The position numbers and the translations under genes were made by a program. From Pleurodeles waltl (taxonomy: Eukaryota > Chordata > Amphibia > Caudata > Salamandridae): 64,000 bases of DNA. The notes under the pieces were generated by a model. It worked only from the letters and a program-made list of their open reading frames with translations, was not told the DNA's origin and searched no databases. The stretch covers positions 1,055,849,554 to 1,055,913,553 of the forward strand of contig NC_090443.1 of NCBI RefSeq assembly GCF_031143425.1, written 5' to 3'. Positions 24,690 through 35,034 of this stretch are shown here, piece after piece. Every line of letters starts with the position of its first letter. Positions within the stretch are counted from its first letter, which is position 1.

Positions 24690-25825
24690 CTGGGGGTCCT
24701 TGAGGACTTCTGAGGTCAGTCCAGTGGTCAGCTCCTCCGCAGCAGTGATTGTCGGGACACAGATGCAGCAGGCAGGGTCTTGGCTTGTCTTCTGATGCAG
24801 CAAGTCCTCAGTTCTCTTGCTGTGGTCTTCTTTGGGGCTGTCTTCTTCTTTGTCCTTTCAAATCTGATTTCTTGGTCTAGGGGTTCCCACTAAATACTGA
24901 ATTTAGTGGGCGTTTTAGGGAAAACCTGGTAGTGTCCAATGGGACACATCTTTGGGCAGCTACACCCACTCTAGTGACCACTTCATGAGGGAAGGGTCAC
25001 TTCCCTAAACCTCATTGGCTATTTTCCTCCATGACAAGATGGAGGAAACTGAATTTGAGAGTCCACCTCGCATGCAAGCCCTTAGGGGTGGTGTGGTGCA
25101 TGCTCAGTGAGCCCACTCCTCCTACCCATTGTTAGGTTTCCAGACTTTGCTTCTGCCAAAAGTGGGTGTTTGCAAAAGGGGATGCCAGCTGCTGCTAGCA
25201 GCAGGCTTGTGGTTGAATTTCAAGAGCAGTAAGCCCTTTTGAAGCTCACCACCAGGACAGTGCACATTCCTGAGGAGGGGGTGTTAGCTCCTCCACCCAG
25301 GAAGGGCATTAGGGCATTGTCCTACAAACCAGAGAGGCAGGCCTTTCCCCCAAGGTTTGTATATTGGATGTTTGCAGGTGGCAGCTGGATAGGACCAGTC
25401 AGCAACTGTGTCAGGATAGTTAGCATTTGCAGGGAGCACCTCTAAGGTGACCCCTGGGTACATTTAGGGATGAAACCAATACTGGTACCAGTTTGGATTT
25501 ATCATTCTGAGTTGTTTGATACCAAACAACCCAGGGTTCAGGGTGGCCATCATGTAGCTGGGAAACTCGTGTTGATCAGTGTCCAGCACATGCATTAAAA
25601 TGGCTGCTCTGTTCACTCACTATATTGCGGGTTTGGCAAGGACACAGTGGAGACATATTGCTCATGCATCTATACCCCCACATATAATATGGAGCACCCT
25701 GCCTTAGGACTAGAAGACTTACCAGAGGGGTGGCTTACCTATATTGTATGCAGTGTAGGGTGGAAAGGGCGCACAGGCAGTGTGCCATGTCGAGTTTGTA
25801 TTTTAGGTTTGCACCAGGACACCTA
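24690..25825 (-). mobile_element. LTR family B body, minus orientation, right of the solo LTR
   Basis: Reverse complement of the segment at 14640-15300: shared blocks include AACTCAGAATGATAAATCCAA, AGCTACATGATGGCCA and CACAGGCAGTGTGCCATG, each also seen in reverse at 14640-15000. It continues after the MITE at 26831. Together with 21338-21695 this makes one family B LTR interrupted by LTR A and a MITE. Confidence 0.78.
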
Positions 25826-26830
25826 GGCCCTCATTCTGACCTTGGCGGTCTTTTCGCGAGACCGCCGAGTTACCGCCGCGGTGAAGACCGCCGACCGCGG
25901 CGGTATGCCGCTGTGCGCATTCCGACCGCTGGGAGCGTTCCGCCGGGAAACCGCCAGCAGCCACACTGGCGGTCGGCGGAAAAGTGGAGACTGGTCAACC
26001 TCCACCGCCACGCCAGCAGAACACCGCCCACAGAATTACGACCCACATATCTGTGTGGCGGTCTTCTGTTGGCGGTGTTCTGTTGGCGGTCACCTCCCCA
26101 TGGCTCCCGTCGCCTCCCGGAGGACCAACGCACAAGGTAAGTTGACCGTCCGTGAGGGGAGGGGGAGGGGGGGGTGTTGTGTGATGTGGGCGTGCATGGG
26201 GGTGTGCGTGTGAGTGTGTAGAGGGGGTGTGTGAGTGCGTGTATGCGGGCGGGGGGTGCTGCTGTGTCTATGGGTAATGTGTGCTGTTCGGCAGGTGCGC
26301 ATGTCTGCATGTATGTGTGCGGGTATGTGTCCCCGTTGTGTATGTGTGTGTAGGGGGTGTGTATATGTGCATGTTGGGGGTGTGTGCATGTCGGGGTGCA
26401 TGTCTGTGCATGTCGGGGTGGGGGTGGGGAGGGGGTTCGTACCACCTCTGGGGGGTGGCAGGGGGGTGGAGGGTGTGGGGGGAGGACTCGGGTGGGTAGT
26501 GGGGGGTGGGGGAGACCCCTATCAGTGCCAGGGAAGGAATTCCCTGGCCCCGATAGTGCTTACTGCCATGGTTCGCATGGCGGTTCCCGACCGCCAGAAA
26601 CCGCGGCGGTAGGCAGGGTCATGATACCGTTGGCGGTCTTGAGACGACCGCCGGGCCGGAGTGCGCAAACTCCAGCCCGGCGGTCATGACCGCCGTGGCG
26701 GTCGGAGTGGGGAAGTGGCGGTCGATCACGGCGGTGACCGCCGCGGTCAGAATGCCATTTTTCTGACCGCCGGTCTGTTCGCGGTCCGACCGCCGCCTCT
26801 CCGCCGACCGCCAAGGTCAGAATGAGGGCC
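25826..26830. mobile_element. PIF/Harbinger-like MITE with TG-rich centre
   Basis: The 1,005-bp element starts GGCCCTCATTCTGACC and ends GGTCAGAATGAGGGCC, perfect inverted termini that extend as TTGGCGGTC/GACCGCCAA. It is flanked by CTA on both sides (25823-25825 and 26831-26833). The palindromic flank also permits reading the duplication as CCTAG. The arms are dense in ACCGCC/GGCGGT words. The centre (26150-26510) is G/T-rich with TG runs. No transposase is encoded. The site is inside LTR family B, and the uninterrupted sequence is seen in the copy near 14625-14640. A sister element is at 57411-58321. Superfamily is inferred from the 3-bp duplication and termini. Confidence 0.9.
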
Positions 26831-27690
26831 CTAGTCTGCTATGGCAGTGCTGGGTGCATCTGGATGCATGGCACTAGAGGGTGGCGCAATCTGTGCTGCT
26901 GCCCTCATGGGCCTACCTATAGTACCCCATGCCCTGGGCACATAGGTGCCCACTTACTAGGGACTTATAGTGGTAGCTAAGGGTGTATCCAATTGTGCCA
27001 ATGCCTCACAACAGTTTTAGGGAAAGAGCTCTAGTCCAGGGAACCTTGTTAGCAGGGGCCCTGGGCACGACAATATCTAGAACACATCGACATCATGCAA
27101 AAAGTGTGGGGGGGTGGGGGGGTAGCCATGCAAAAAGAGGCCCTCTCTCACAGCCATATCAAGTTTTCACTTTGGGGTTGCATCGGGGCACTCAGCCTGC
27201 AATGGCAGTGCTGGGTGTACCTGGATGCTGGGCCCTAGAGAGTGGCACAATTAGTACTGCTGCCCTCAGTGGCCTACCCTTAGTACCTCCTGCCCTGGGC
27301 ACCTAAGTATTATTTACCAGGGCTTATGGTGGCAGCCAAGGGTGTCTCCAATTGGGCCAATGCATCACAACAATTTAGGGAAAGCGCTCTGGCCAAGGGA
27401 ACCTGGTTAGCAGGGGCCCTGGGCAATATCAACTTCTAGGCTACATCATAAATCAGGCAAAAGTGGGGGCTAACCATGTCACAAAGAGCCCTTTTCTCGC
27501 AGAGAGGTTGACACCCTCCACCGACCCATCCTTTTCCTGTGCAGAGAAGAGGTCTGAGAGAGGTTCACTCTTCCTCTACACCCTCCTCTGTCACAAGGAG
27601 CATGCTCACTTCGGGCCTCTCAAAGTGAGGGTTGAGTCTATTGACATGGAGCACCCTAAGGGACCTCATAGGGGTCTAGAGATCCGCTAA
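26831..27690 (-). mobile_element. LTR family B continuation, partly duplicated
   Basis: Continues the family B LTR after the MITE. A roughly 340-bp portion occurs twice in tandem: GGCAGTGCTGGGTG at about 26843 and again at about 27202, followed in both by TGGATGC, GGCACAAT, CTGCTGCCCTCA, CCCTGGGCAC, GGGAAAG and TAGCAGGGGCCCTGGGCA. The single copy is at 14400-14640 in reverse. The right end at about 27690 joins an LTR family C piece. Confidence 0.72.
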
Positions 27691-28362
27691 GTAAGTAGGA
27701 TTTATTAATACCATTCCAACCATACCAAAACATGACAAGGTTACTCTTCTCTCAGATCAGAATTTCCCACTTGAAAGTATATAAGGAAATTTCCACTGCT
27801 GCCCTATGAGAGAAGCAGGCTTCACAGTAGTGAAAAACGACTTTGGGAGTTTTTCACTACCGGGCATGTAAAACTTATAAGTACATGTCCTGTCTTTTAC
27901 TTACATAGCAGCCTGCCCTATAGATTACCTAGGGCCTACCTTACAGGTGACCTTTACGTAATAAAGGTGGAATGTAAGGCTTGGCAAGTACTTTTAAATG
28001 CCAAGTCGAACTTGCAGTGAAACTGCCACACAGGAATTGTAATGGCAGAACTGAGACATGGTTAAAGGGCTACTTATGTGGGTGGCACAAACAGTGCTGC
28101 AGGCCCACTAGTAACATAATTTACAGACCGTGGGCACATGTAGTGCACTTTAATGGGGACTTAAAAGTAAATTAAACATGCCAATTGTGTGTGAGCCAAT
28201 GTTACCATGTTCAGGGGAGAGAGCACAAGCACTTTAGCACTGGTTAGCAGTGGTAAAGTGTTGCAGAGTTCCCAAACCAGCAAAAACATGATTGGAAAAA
28301 TGGAGGGAGGCAGGCAGGCAAAAAGTTGGGGGAAGACCACCCTAAGGCTGTCAGGTCTAACA
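27690..28362 (-). mobile_element. Truncated LTR, family C, minus orientation
   Basis: Matches the last ~650 bp of the LTR at 18110-20142 in the same orientation and ends GTCTAACA at 28362. The following bases TACTG differ by one from CACTG at 18105-18109. This supports a 5-bp target duplication and one original element spanning 18110-28362. About 1.4 kb of the inner side of this LTR is missing. Confidence 0.8.
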
Positions 28363-28690
28363 TACTGCATTGGAAACATTTTTGTGTGTGATCGAATTGT
28401 CTGCGGCGACTCAAGTCATCGCACCCCTGATGTTGTGTCTCATTCCAGAGAGGTACGGAATTGAGAACTTTGCGTGTGGGATCGGAATTTTCTGGTGCGA
28501 CTGAAGTAATCGCACACCAGACATTGTGCCTCCTTCCCAAGAGGTGCAGACCTGGCAACTCTTCGTGGGCAACTGGAGTTGTTGGGGCGGCTCAAGTCAT
28601 TACGTCCCTAATGTTGTGCCTCCTTCCCAGGAGGTGTGAAAATGGTAACTATTTGGGTGTTCGGGTGCCTGGCTGGGCTAGGCACCACTG
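28363..28690. repeat. 85-92-bp tandem repeat, right flank of the LTR element
   Basis: Three to four degenerate units, with GATCG-AATT starts near 28388 and 28480 and a third unit near 28566. Shared words are GACTCAAGTCATCGCAC, GTTGTG(T/C)CTC and CAGAGAGGT/AAGAGGT. Same family as 17945-18109. Confidence 0.8.
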
Positions 28691-29162
28691 AGACTAATGT
28701 GAGGCCCCAGCGACCTTCCCCACGTGCTTTGCAGACCTCTGAGTGAACCTCCCAAGTGGTGCCCAAGCATACATGTGTTAACTATTGCTTGTTCAGCCAT
28801 TATCTTTTCCTTCCCCTCACCTTGTCTCCGGGATCCAGAACAGTGTGTTTTCGGCTATGAGTGGCCTAGTATCTGGGGAGAGGTTGCTTTAATCTCCAGC
28901 TCATGGCGGGATGGGGTGGTTATTTGGAGGGTGGTCTGGGGCCCAGGGTGTCTGTGAAAACGGTGACATTAACTGGCCGGATATCAGTGAACCGCATAAG
29001 GGTGCAAGTAGTGAGTGCATGTGTACGAGACGCCTGAGATCTGTCACCGCATAGCGGTGTGGAGTGAATGTAAGGGAGTTGGTGCGGTTGATTGATACAA
29101 AAACACGGTGGTGTTGCCGTACACGTTATTTCTTGCCAGAGGCCTCTTACCTTCGACACTGA
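28691..29162. other. Intronic, nothing recognised
   Basis: About 470 bp without identifiable repeats, exons or RNA genes. Confidence 0.5.
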
Positions 29163-29318
29163 GGCCCAGAATTAGACTTTTTTAGCACCGCATTTGCGTC
29201 ATTTTTTGACGCAAAAGCAGCGCAAACTTACAAACTACAATTATATTTTGTACGTTTACGCTGATTTTCTCTAAAAAAAATTATGCAAATGCGGCACTAA
29301 AAAGTATAAATATGGGCC
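29163..29318. mobile_element. 156-bp MITE
   Basis: Starts GGCCCAGAATTAGAC and ends TATAAATATGGGCC. The inner arms pair: TTTTTAGCACCGCATTTGC with GCAAATGCGGCACTAAAAA, apart from one base. Flanked by TGA on both sides (29160-29162 and 29319-29321), a 3-bp target duplication. No coding capacity. Confidence 0.9.
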
Positions 29319-29654
29319 TGAGTTTTACTGGTGCGGCCAGGCCGCAGAGCTAATCAAAGTGCTGCAACTCTCTGTATGTACATAAGGCTGCAAGTGTTGT
29401 GAACCGGGGTTCACCCTGCAATAGTGTTTTATTGAAATAGGGTAATTGCTAGAGGGGTCTAGTGCCCGCATGAGGGTGCTGGGAGAGAATGTATTATTTT
29501 TCTCGCGTGTACATACTGTTTACGGTGTTTAACACAGTTGGGACTAGTACTGCTAGTAATATTTCCAAATATGATTTATGCCCGGATTTACACGATGATC
29601 AAGCTGTGTTCATAATGTGTGTGTTGAATACAAATTTTATTTACATACACAACG
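29319..29654. other. Intronic, nothing recognised
   Basis: No gene or named repeat seen in this stretch. Confidence 0.45.
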
Positions 29655-29860
29655 TGTAAAGTCTCTTTTGTGATGCTCAGTGTATTTATTGTGTAAGAGT
29701 TCTGTTCCATTGCTTTACTCATTGCCTCTGTAATAAGCCTGACTGCCATGTGCCAAGCTACCCAAGGGTGAGCACAGGTTATACAGTCAGTGTAATCACT
29801 CACCCCTGACAGGAGTGGTAGGTTTTGCCTGGCTAGGGCTTTGCCTCGGCCAACCAGAGC
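29655..29860 (+). mobile_element. LTR family C fragment, plus orientation
   Basis: Resembles the right end of the LTR at 46180-47690: both carry GTCTCTTTTGTG, GTGTATTTATTGTGT, CTGACTGCC, GCCAAGCTAC, CAGGTTAT and GAGTGGT(A/G)GGTT in order. The TTTCTAACA terminus is not present, so this is a degraded piece. Confidence 0.6.
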
Positions 29861-30194
29861 GTGCCACCTGCAACAATATTAGAGTGACTTCTTCCAGAAC
29901 ATATAGGAATGCATTCAGAGCTCTAATGATGACTATTTTTACACTTTAGTATTTCCATATTTGTTTAGGACATAGAAATGGAGAAACATTGATCGACATA
30001 TGAAAGTGAATATGGAAATGTTTTGTTGACATTACACCCTCTCTGTGATCTGTTAGTGTTGGAAACTTTCTGCCATTGTCAACAAAAGACAATCCAGGGC
30101 GTGTGCTCTGTTCATAATTCTCTGGTATCCTGAGACTGAAGTGGTGGACCCCTGTGGAAGCTTCTGTAGCCTCACTATGGGAAGTCTGTGGGCT
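29861..30194. other. Intronic, nothing recognised
   Basis: Roughly 330 bp with no exon or repeat that I can name before the minisatellite that receives the gypsy element. Confidence 0.45.
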
Positions 30195-30333
30195 GCATCC
30201 CTGGTACAACACCTGCTAGAAGGGGGAGACGTCCTGTGTGTGGGCTGCTTCGCTGTAACAACGCATGCTAGAGGGAGGGGCCGTCCCGTGTGTGGGCTGC
30301 ATCCTGTAACAACACCAGCTAGAAGAAGGAGCT
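30195..30333. repeat. Left remnant of the GCTAGGAGAAGG minisatellite
   Basis: Two to three units with GTCC(C/T)GTGTGTGGGCTGC, TGTAACAACRC and GCTAGA(A/G). They match the array at 32440-33485. The last bases GAGCT (30329-30333) are the left target duplication of the gypsy element. Confidence 0.85.
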
Positions 30334-30627
30334 TGAAGTAAGAGAGCGTAAAAATGCCAAAATGTACAGCAGGAAAATCTTCTTTATTTCTTTAGGAAGG
30401 AGAATATGAAACTCCAGCCACTCCTGCTCAGCTCCTTCTCCAGCTGCCCAGAATCTCACCAGCATTCCAGCCAGAACGACTGCTGAGCAGGGGCAGCTGG
30501 AATATACCACAATCCATAATACAGATAAAATGAAGAGCAGTAAAATAACATAGTACATAAGAGAAATGTTAAATACAATGAACAATACCACACCGCCTTT
30601 CCCCATCAAACAATATGAAAATGTACA

Positions 30628-31150
30628 TTATTTAATTTTAACAATCCTTTTGAGATTCCAGGTGCGTCCATCATCCAGCTTGACAGCCCCATTGAATATT
30701 TTATTAACCTTAAAAATTCTACTAAATCGTGACTGTCCGCCACTAAGTTTCCCTGGCAACTTGACTTTGACCAAATCACTCACCTCAACTCGTATCTCCT
30801 TCACAGATTTCCTTACATCATACACCTGCTTTCTTTTCTCCTGACAACTCAAGTGTCTGTTCACAGCAGAATCTCTCCGAACATCATAGTTGAGTTGTTC
30901 CTTAGTATAACCTTTGACCCACGGAGGATCTACCACAGTGTGAGGAATACGTTTCTTGAACATGACAAATGGGGATTGGCCTGTGCTACAATGAGGTGTG
31001 AACCTATATTCTTCAACCTTACTCTTGATCGTGCTCTCCCAATCACACCCCAAATGATTTGCCAACTGTATAGTTTCTTTTAACGTCCTGTTGAAGCGTT
31101 CTACCATGCCATTGGTTTCTGGATGATATAAGGCACACTTTTTGTGTGCC
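30628..31150 (-). pseudogene. Gypsy integrase C-terminal fragment
   Basis: A 160-codon minus-strand frame at 30628-31107, extendable a few codons upstream, contains YHPETNGMVERFNRTL. This is the integrase motif around the catalytic Glu. It is followed by the usual alpha-helical stretch, a charged EKRKQVYDVRK linker and a chromodomain-like or GPF-like terminal segment ending near the LTR. The Asp residues of the D,D(35)E triad and the zinc-binding N-terminus are missing: an in-frame stop lies upstream near 31165. It is adjacent to the 3' LTR, the normal position of integrase in canonical Ty3/gypsy order. Confidence 0.88.
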
Positions 31151-32180
31151 TGTCTGCAGATAAATTACTGCCACAAACTCAAATGTACATAAGAAACACC
31201 TTTGTCCATGTACTCCACAGAATGGGAGGTTCTCCAGCTAAGGACAAAAAGAAAGGAGGCGGAGAAATATTTTGCATGTTCTCAAAAATAAAGAAATTTC
31301 CAAGGATAAAAACACCCAAATACTATTCTGGAAATTTTAGAGGCAATAAGTGACAAAATTATTGCAAAACACGCAAAATATTAATGTCCTAGAATGCGTT
31401 AAATATATCAGAAAATCAAAATCCACGAAGTATTGTGTAAGACGTCACACTCACTTCAAATGTAAAGGAAAGTAAGGAGGAAGCAGTGAAAAACAGCACT
31501 CAGCAATTGTCTACACAACAGGCTCCGTGAAAATAAGAGCAGCGGTAACTACATAGGATACAAAGTTACCTGCTGCTTTAGCCCCAGATCAGGAACGTAG
31601 GGAAAAGAGTCGAGAACGCTCATTAAATCGAGGCATAAGCGTATACAAAATCTAGGATCCGTGCAGGCAATCTCAGCGGCGGCAGGAGATCCTCTACGTG
31701 ATCGACATAGGTGCTGTGAATTGAAGTGTACGCGCAGCAATCGCATCGGTAACAGGAAATAGCCGCGCGATTGACGTATGCGTCCTATAATGAATCCAAC
31801 TCTCCGGAACCGGGGTAGAAGAAGCTGCTACTGGCGCTGTTGCATGGAAACAGTAACAAGTCCGCGCTGAACGTGTAAATCGAGAAATTCGTTGGCATGG
31901 CAGCCAGACGCCACACGCTCGCGCGCACCTGTCTTTGTTCATGCGCTGTACCGGAGAAGCCAAATCCCCAAAAACAGGGAATTACACCAAAAAAAAACAA
32001 GGTGTGGGTACTCGCGCCAAAGACAACAAATCCAATCAACAAGGAACTGAAGATCGGATTGACCAAAAGAAAGGCGAGGCTTGAAAAGAAACCGGTCCGT
32101 ACCTTGAAAGTTCAAGCCTCTTGAGTGCTGGAGTTTCGAAAGATTTTTTAATCTCTGTATCCCACCCTCATCGCCAAAAA
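31151..32180. other. Non-coding interior of the gypsy element
   Basis: About 1 kb between integrase and the 5' LTR. I recognise no gag, protease or RT motif. Frames on both strands are short and lack family features. It includes the primer-site candidate at its right end. Confidence 0.55.
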
Positions 32181-32439
32181 TGAAGTAAGAGAGCGTAAAA
32201 ATGCCAAAATGTACAGCAGGAAAATCTTCTTTATTTCTTCAGGAATGAGAATATGAAACTCCAGCCACTCCTGCTCAGCTCCTTCTCCAAGTGCCCAGAA
32301 TCTCACCAGCATTCCAGCCAGAACAACTGCTGAGCAGGGGCAGCTGGAATATACCACAATCCATAATACAGATAAAATGAAGAGCAGTAAAATAACATAG
32401 AACATACGAGAAATGTTAAATACAATGAACAATACCACA

Positions 32440-33485
32440 GAGCTGTCCTGTCCTGTGTGTGGCTGCATCTTTGCAACACCTGCTAGGAGAAGGGGATGCC
32501 CTGTCCTGTGTGTGGCTGCATCCCTGTAACAACGCCTGCTAGGAGAAGGGGCTGTCCTGTCCTGTCTGTGGCTGCTGCTAGGAGAAGGGGCTGCCCTGTC
32601 CTGTGTGTGGGCTGCATCCCTGTAACAACGCCTGCTAGGAGTAGGGGTTGTCCTGTCCTGTGTGTGGCTGCATCCTTTAACAACACCTGCTAGGAGAAGG
32701 GGCTGCCCTGTCCTGTGTGTGGCTGCATCCTGTAACAACGCCTGCTAGGAGAAGGGGCTGTCCTGTCCTGTCTGTGGCTGCTGCTAGGAGAAGGGGCTGC
32801 CCTGTCCTGTGTGTGGGCTGCATCCCTGTAACAACGCCTGCTAGGAGATGGGGCTGTCCTGTGTGTGGCTGCATCCCTGTAACAATGCCTGCTAGGAGAA
32901 GGGGCTGTCCTGTGTGTGGCTGCATCCCTGTAACAATGCCTGCTAGGAGAAGGGGCTGCCCTGTCCTGTGTGTGGCTGCATCCCTGTAACAACGCCTGCT
33001 AGGAGAAGGCGCTGTCCTGTCCTGTCTGTGGCTGCTGCTAGGAGAAGGGGCTGTCCTGTGTGTGGCTGCATCCCTGTAACAATGCCTGCTAGGAGAAGGG
33101 GCTGCCCTGTCCTGTGTGTGGCTGCATCCTGTGACAACGCCTGCTAGGAGAAGGGGCTGTCCTGTCCTGTCTGTGGCTGCTGCTAGGAGAAGGGGCTGTC
33201 CTGTGTGTGGCTGCATCCCTGTAACAATGCCTGCTAGGAGAAGGGGCTGCCCTGTCCTGTGTGTGGCTGCATCCTGTAACAACGCCTGCTAGGAGAAGGG
33301 GCTGTCCTGTCCTGTCTGTGGCTGCTGCTAGGAGAAGGGGCTGTCCTGTGTGTGGCTGCATCCCTGTAACAATGCCTGCTAGGAGAAGGGGCTGTCCTGT
33401 GTATGGCTGCATCCTGTGACAACGCCTGGTAGGAGAAGGGGCTGTCCTGTGTATGGCTGCATCCCTGTGACGACGCCTGCTACTA
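32440..33485. repeat. Minisatellite of alternating 58-bp and 39-bp units
   Basis: Long units contain GTCCTGTGTGTGGCTGC, ATCCCTGTAACAACGC and CTGCTAGGAGAAGGGGCTG. Short units lack the ATCCCTGTAACAACGCC part and read GTCTGTGGCTGCTGCTAGG. The two types alternate in places (32525-32830, 33000-33190), a small higher-order pattern. The repeated CTGCTAGGAG keeps several frames open; none is a gene. Confidence 0.95.
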
Positions 33486-34455
33486 GAATGGTCATTCAGG
33501 CCCCAGGCCCGGCTCTCTCCGTGCTGCTGCATTGCTCCTAGTCCTGCCTTCGCCCTGCTTTTCCCATGTTTTCACTTCTTTCTCCTTGCTTTTTCCCTCA
33601 TTGCTACTGCCGCATGCCCCCCGTTATTTCCTAACTCGCGCCTAGCCCCACCCCCCTCCTTCCTCCTCCCTCCCCCCGCCTCCCTCCTCCCATGACCTAC
33701 TTATCGGAGGCCAGACCACTGAGAGGCAGTGGGGTAATGGAGAAAAGAGCGAGGAAGCGGGGGGGAGGGTTCAGAGGGACGGGGCAAGCAACAAGGTGGT
33801 GGAAGGGGTTGGAAGTGCAGGGAAAAGCAACAAGATTGTGGGAGGGGCGAGGACAAGCAACACAATCAGTAGAGGGAATAGGAGGGATGGAAGGGGCAGA
33901 GGTGCTGCCAACACATGCACTTTTACGCAGTACTAGATTAAAAGTAAAAACACTTACCTCAGCAATCGTGTGGTCAGTGGAAGACACGGGCCACAGAATG
34001 GAAGCCATGCGTGTTCCATGCTCCATATTCCATGGAAGGCAGGAAGATATGAAGAGAAAGTGGAAGCAGGACGCTCTGACCAATGAGAAGCAATAAAATG
34101 AGAGTGACGTTAAAGCCAACCAATGGTAAGTAATGATAACTAAGAAGTGGTATCTAAGCCTTTTTAAAGCTTTTTTTGTTTATAAGAGATTTTGCAACAA
34201 CAGCGCATGTGTGTCTGAGGTGAAAACTGAAAAGGAGGGAAAAAAATGGAAAAACCATCACCAAGAGAGAATGCAGGAACATGCAAGAGAGAGATGCCTG
34301 GTACTTGATTATAGAAGAATGAGGTGGATTTAAAACTAGGCAGCCATGGTATGCAGCGCCCCCGACATTTGTTAGAGCTGGCTGTGGCCTTCTGAACAGC
34401 TTTGGGCACCAGCACTCATTCTTTTAACAATTAAGCACTGCTCCTGTCTGGTAAA
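33486..34455. other. Intronic, strand-asymmetric, no gene called
   Basis: 33580-33690 is strongly pyrimidine-rich and 33725-33900 strongly purine-rich on the plus strand. A 134-codon plus frame (33692-34096) and a 140-codon minus frame (33697-34119) overlap each other and follow the base skew. Neither has a recognisable motif. I see no splice-flanked exon. Confidence 0.5.
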
Positions 34456-35034
34456 CGGGTAATTTACTAATATTTAGTGCAACGCAAATCAGCAAAACAT
34501 CTTGCTGTGCTGCGTCAAACGGAGAGTTCAGGAATGCCTTATTAGATATGGGACATTCCCGCTTTCCCTCTGCGCTGGTGCACTTGTGGCTGCCAAGCAC
34601 CAACTCAGGCACCCTGGCACCACGTTGCAAGGGTGTCTGCGTTACAGCCAAGATTGTTTTTGTGCAGGAAGGGACACCTTCATGCACAGAAACAATCCCC
34701 TGAAGCGTTTTCCTGTACACAGTGCAGCACATTTAGAAAGAGAAAAAGACAAGGAGAAATGAAATGATTTCTCCTTGTTACGCCTCCACTGGGAAGGCGT
34801 ACCACATTGACGCATTCCCAGGTTTACTAGTGTTAATAAATCTAGAAATACACTAAAAACAATGGGTGGATGCATGGAAATGCCCACACTCCACCTATAG
34901 AATGCTCTCGTAGGGCAGAGTAAAGCAAAGCAACGACTTGTGCTGCCTTGCATAGCTCCAGATTTACCGAGGTGGCTCTTTGTGGCATAGTACATTTCAC
35001 TTAACAGCTTGTGTTATCCTCAGTAAATCTGGCC
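34456..35034. mobile_element. Second copy of the 11616-12149 type element
   Basis: Left end GGGTAATTTACTAATATTT is an imperfect inverted match to the right end CAGTAAATCTGGCC. Internal landmarks shared with 11616-12149 include GCGCTGGTGCAC/GCACTGGTGCAC, GACGCATTCCCAGGTTTA/GACGTATTCCCCGGTCTA, GGAAATGCCCAC/GGAAACACCCAT and GCAACGACTTGTGCTGC. No transposase or clear target duplication. Confidence 0.65.

Larger units (their letters stand above)
30334..32439 (-). mobile_element. Short Ty3/gypsy element with paired LTRs and target duplication
   Basis: Left LTR 30334-30592 and right LTR 32181-32439 are both 259 bp, begin TGAAGTAAGAGAGCG and end AACAATACCACA. They differ at about seven positions by eye. 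GAGCT flanks both ends (30329-30333 and 32440-32444), a 5-bp target duplication. On the minus strand the LTR is TGTGGTATTG...CTTACTTCA. A purine run GGGGAAAGGCGG abuts the 3' LTR (30593-30604 reversed), as expected for a polypurine tract, and TGGCGATGAGGGTGGG lies a few bases inside the 5' LTR as a primer-site candidate. The 1,588-bp interior retains only an integrase end. Confidence 0.95.

Noticed and set aside
26150..26510. TG-rich centre as a regulatory Z-DNA element
   Set aside because: The same tract occurs in another copy of the MITE, so it is part of the transposon. No evidence of function.
25870..26612. Frames up to 191 codons in the MITE
   Set aside because: They are translations of GC-rich inverted arms and a TG tract and lack a transposase motif.
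33692..34119. Overlapping 134- and 140-codon frames
   Set aside because: They lie on opposite strands and follow the purine bias.
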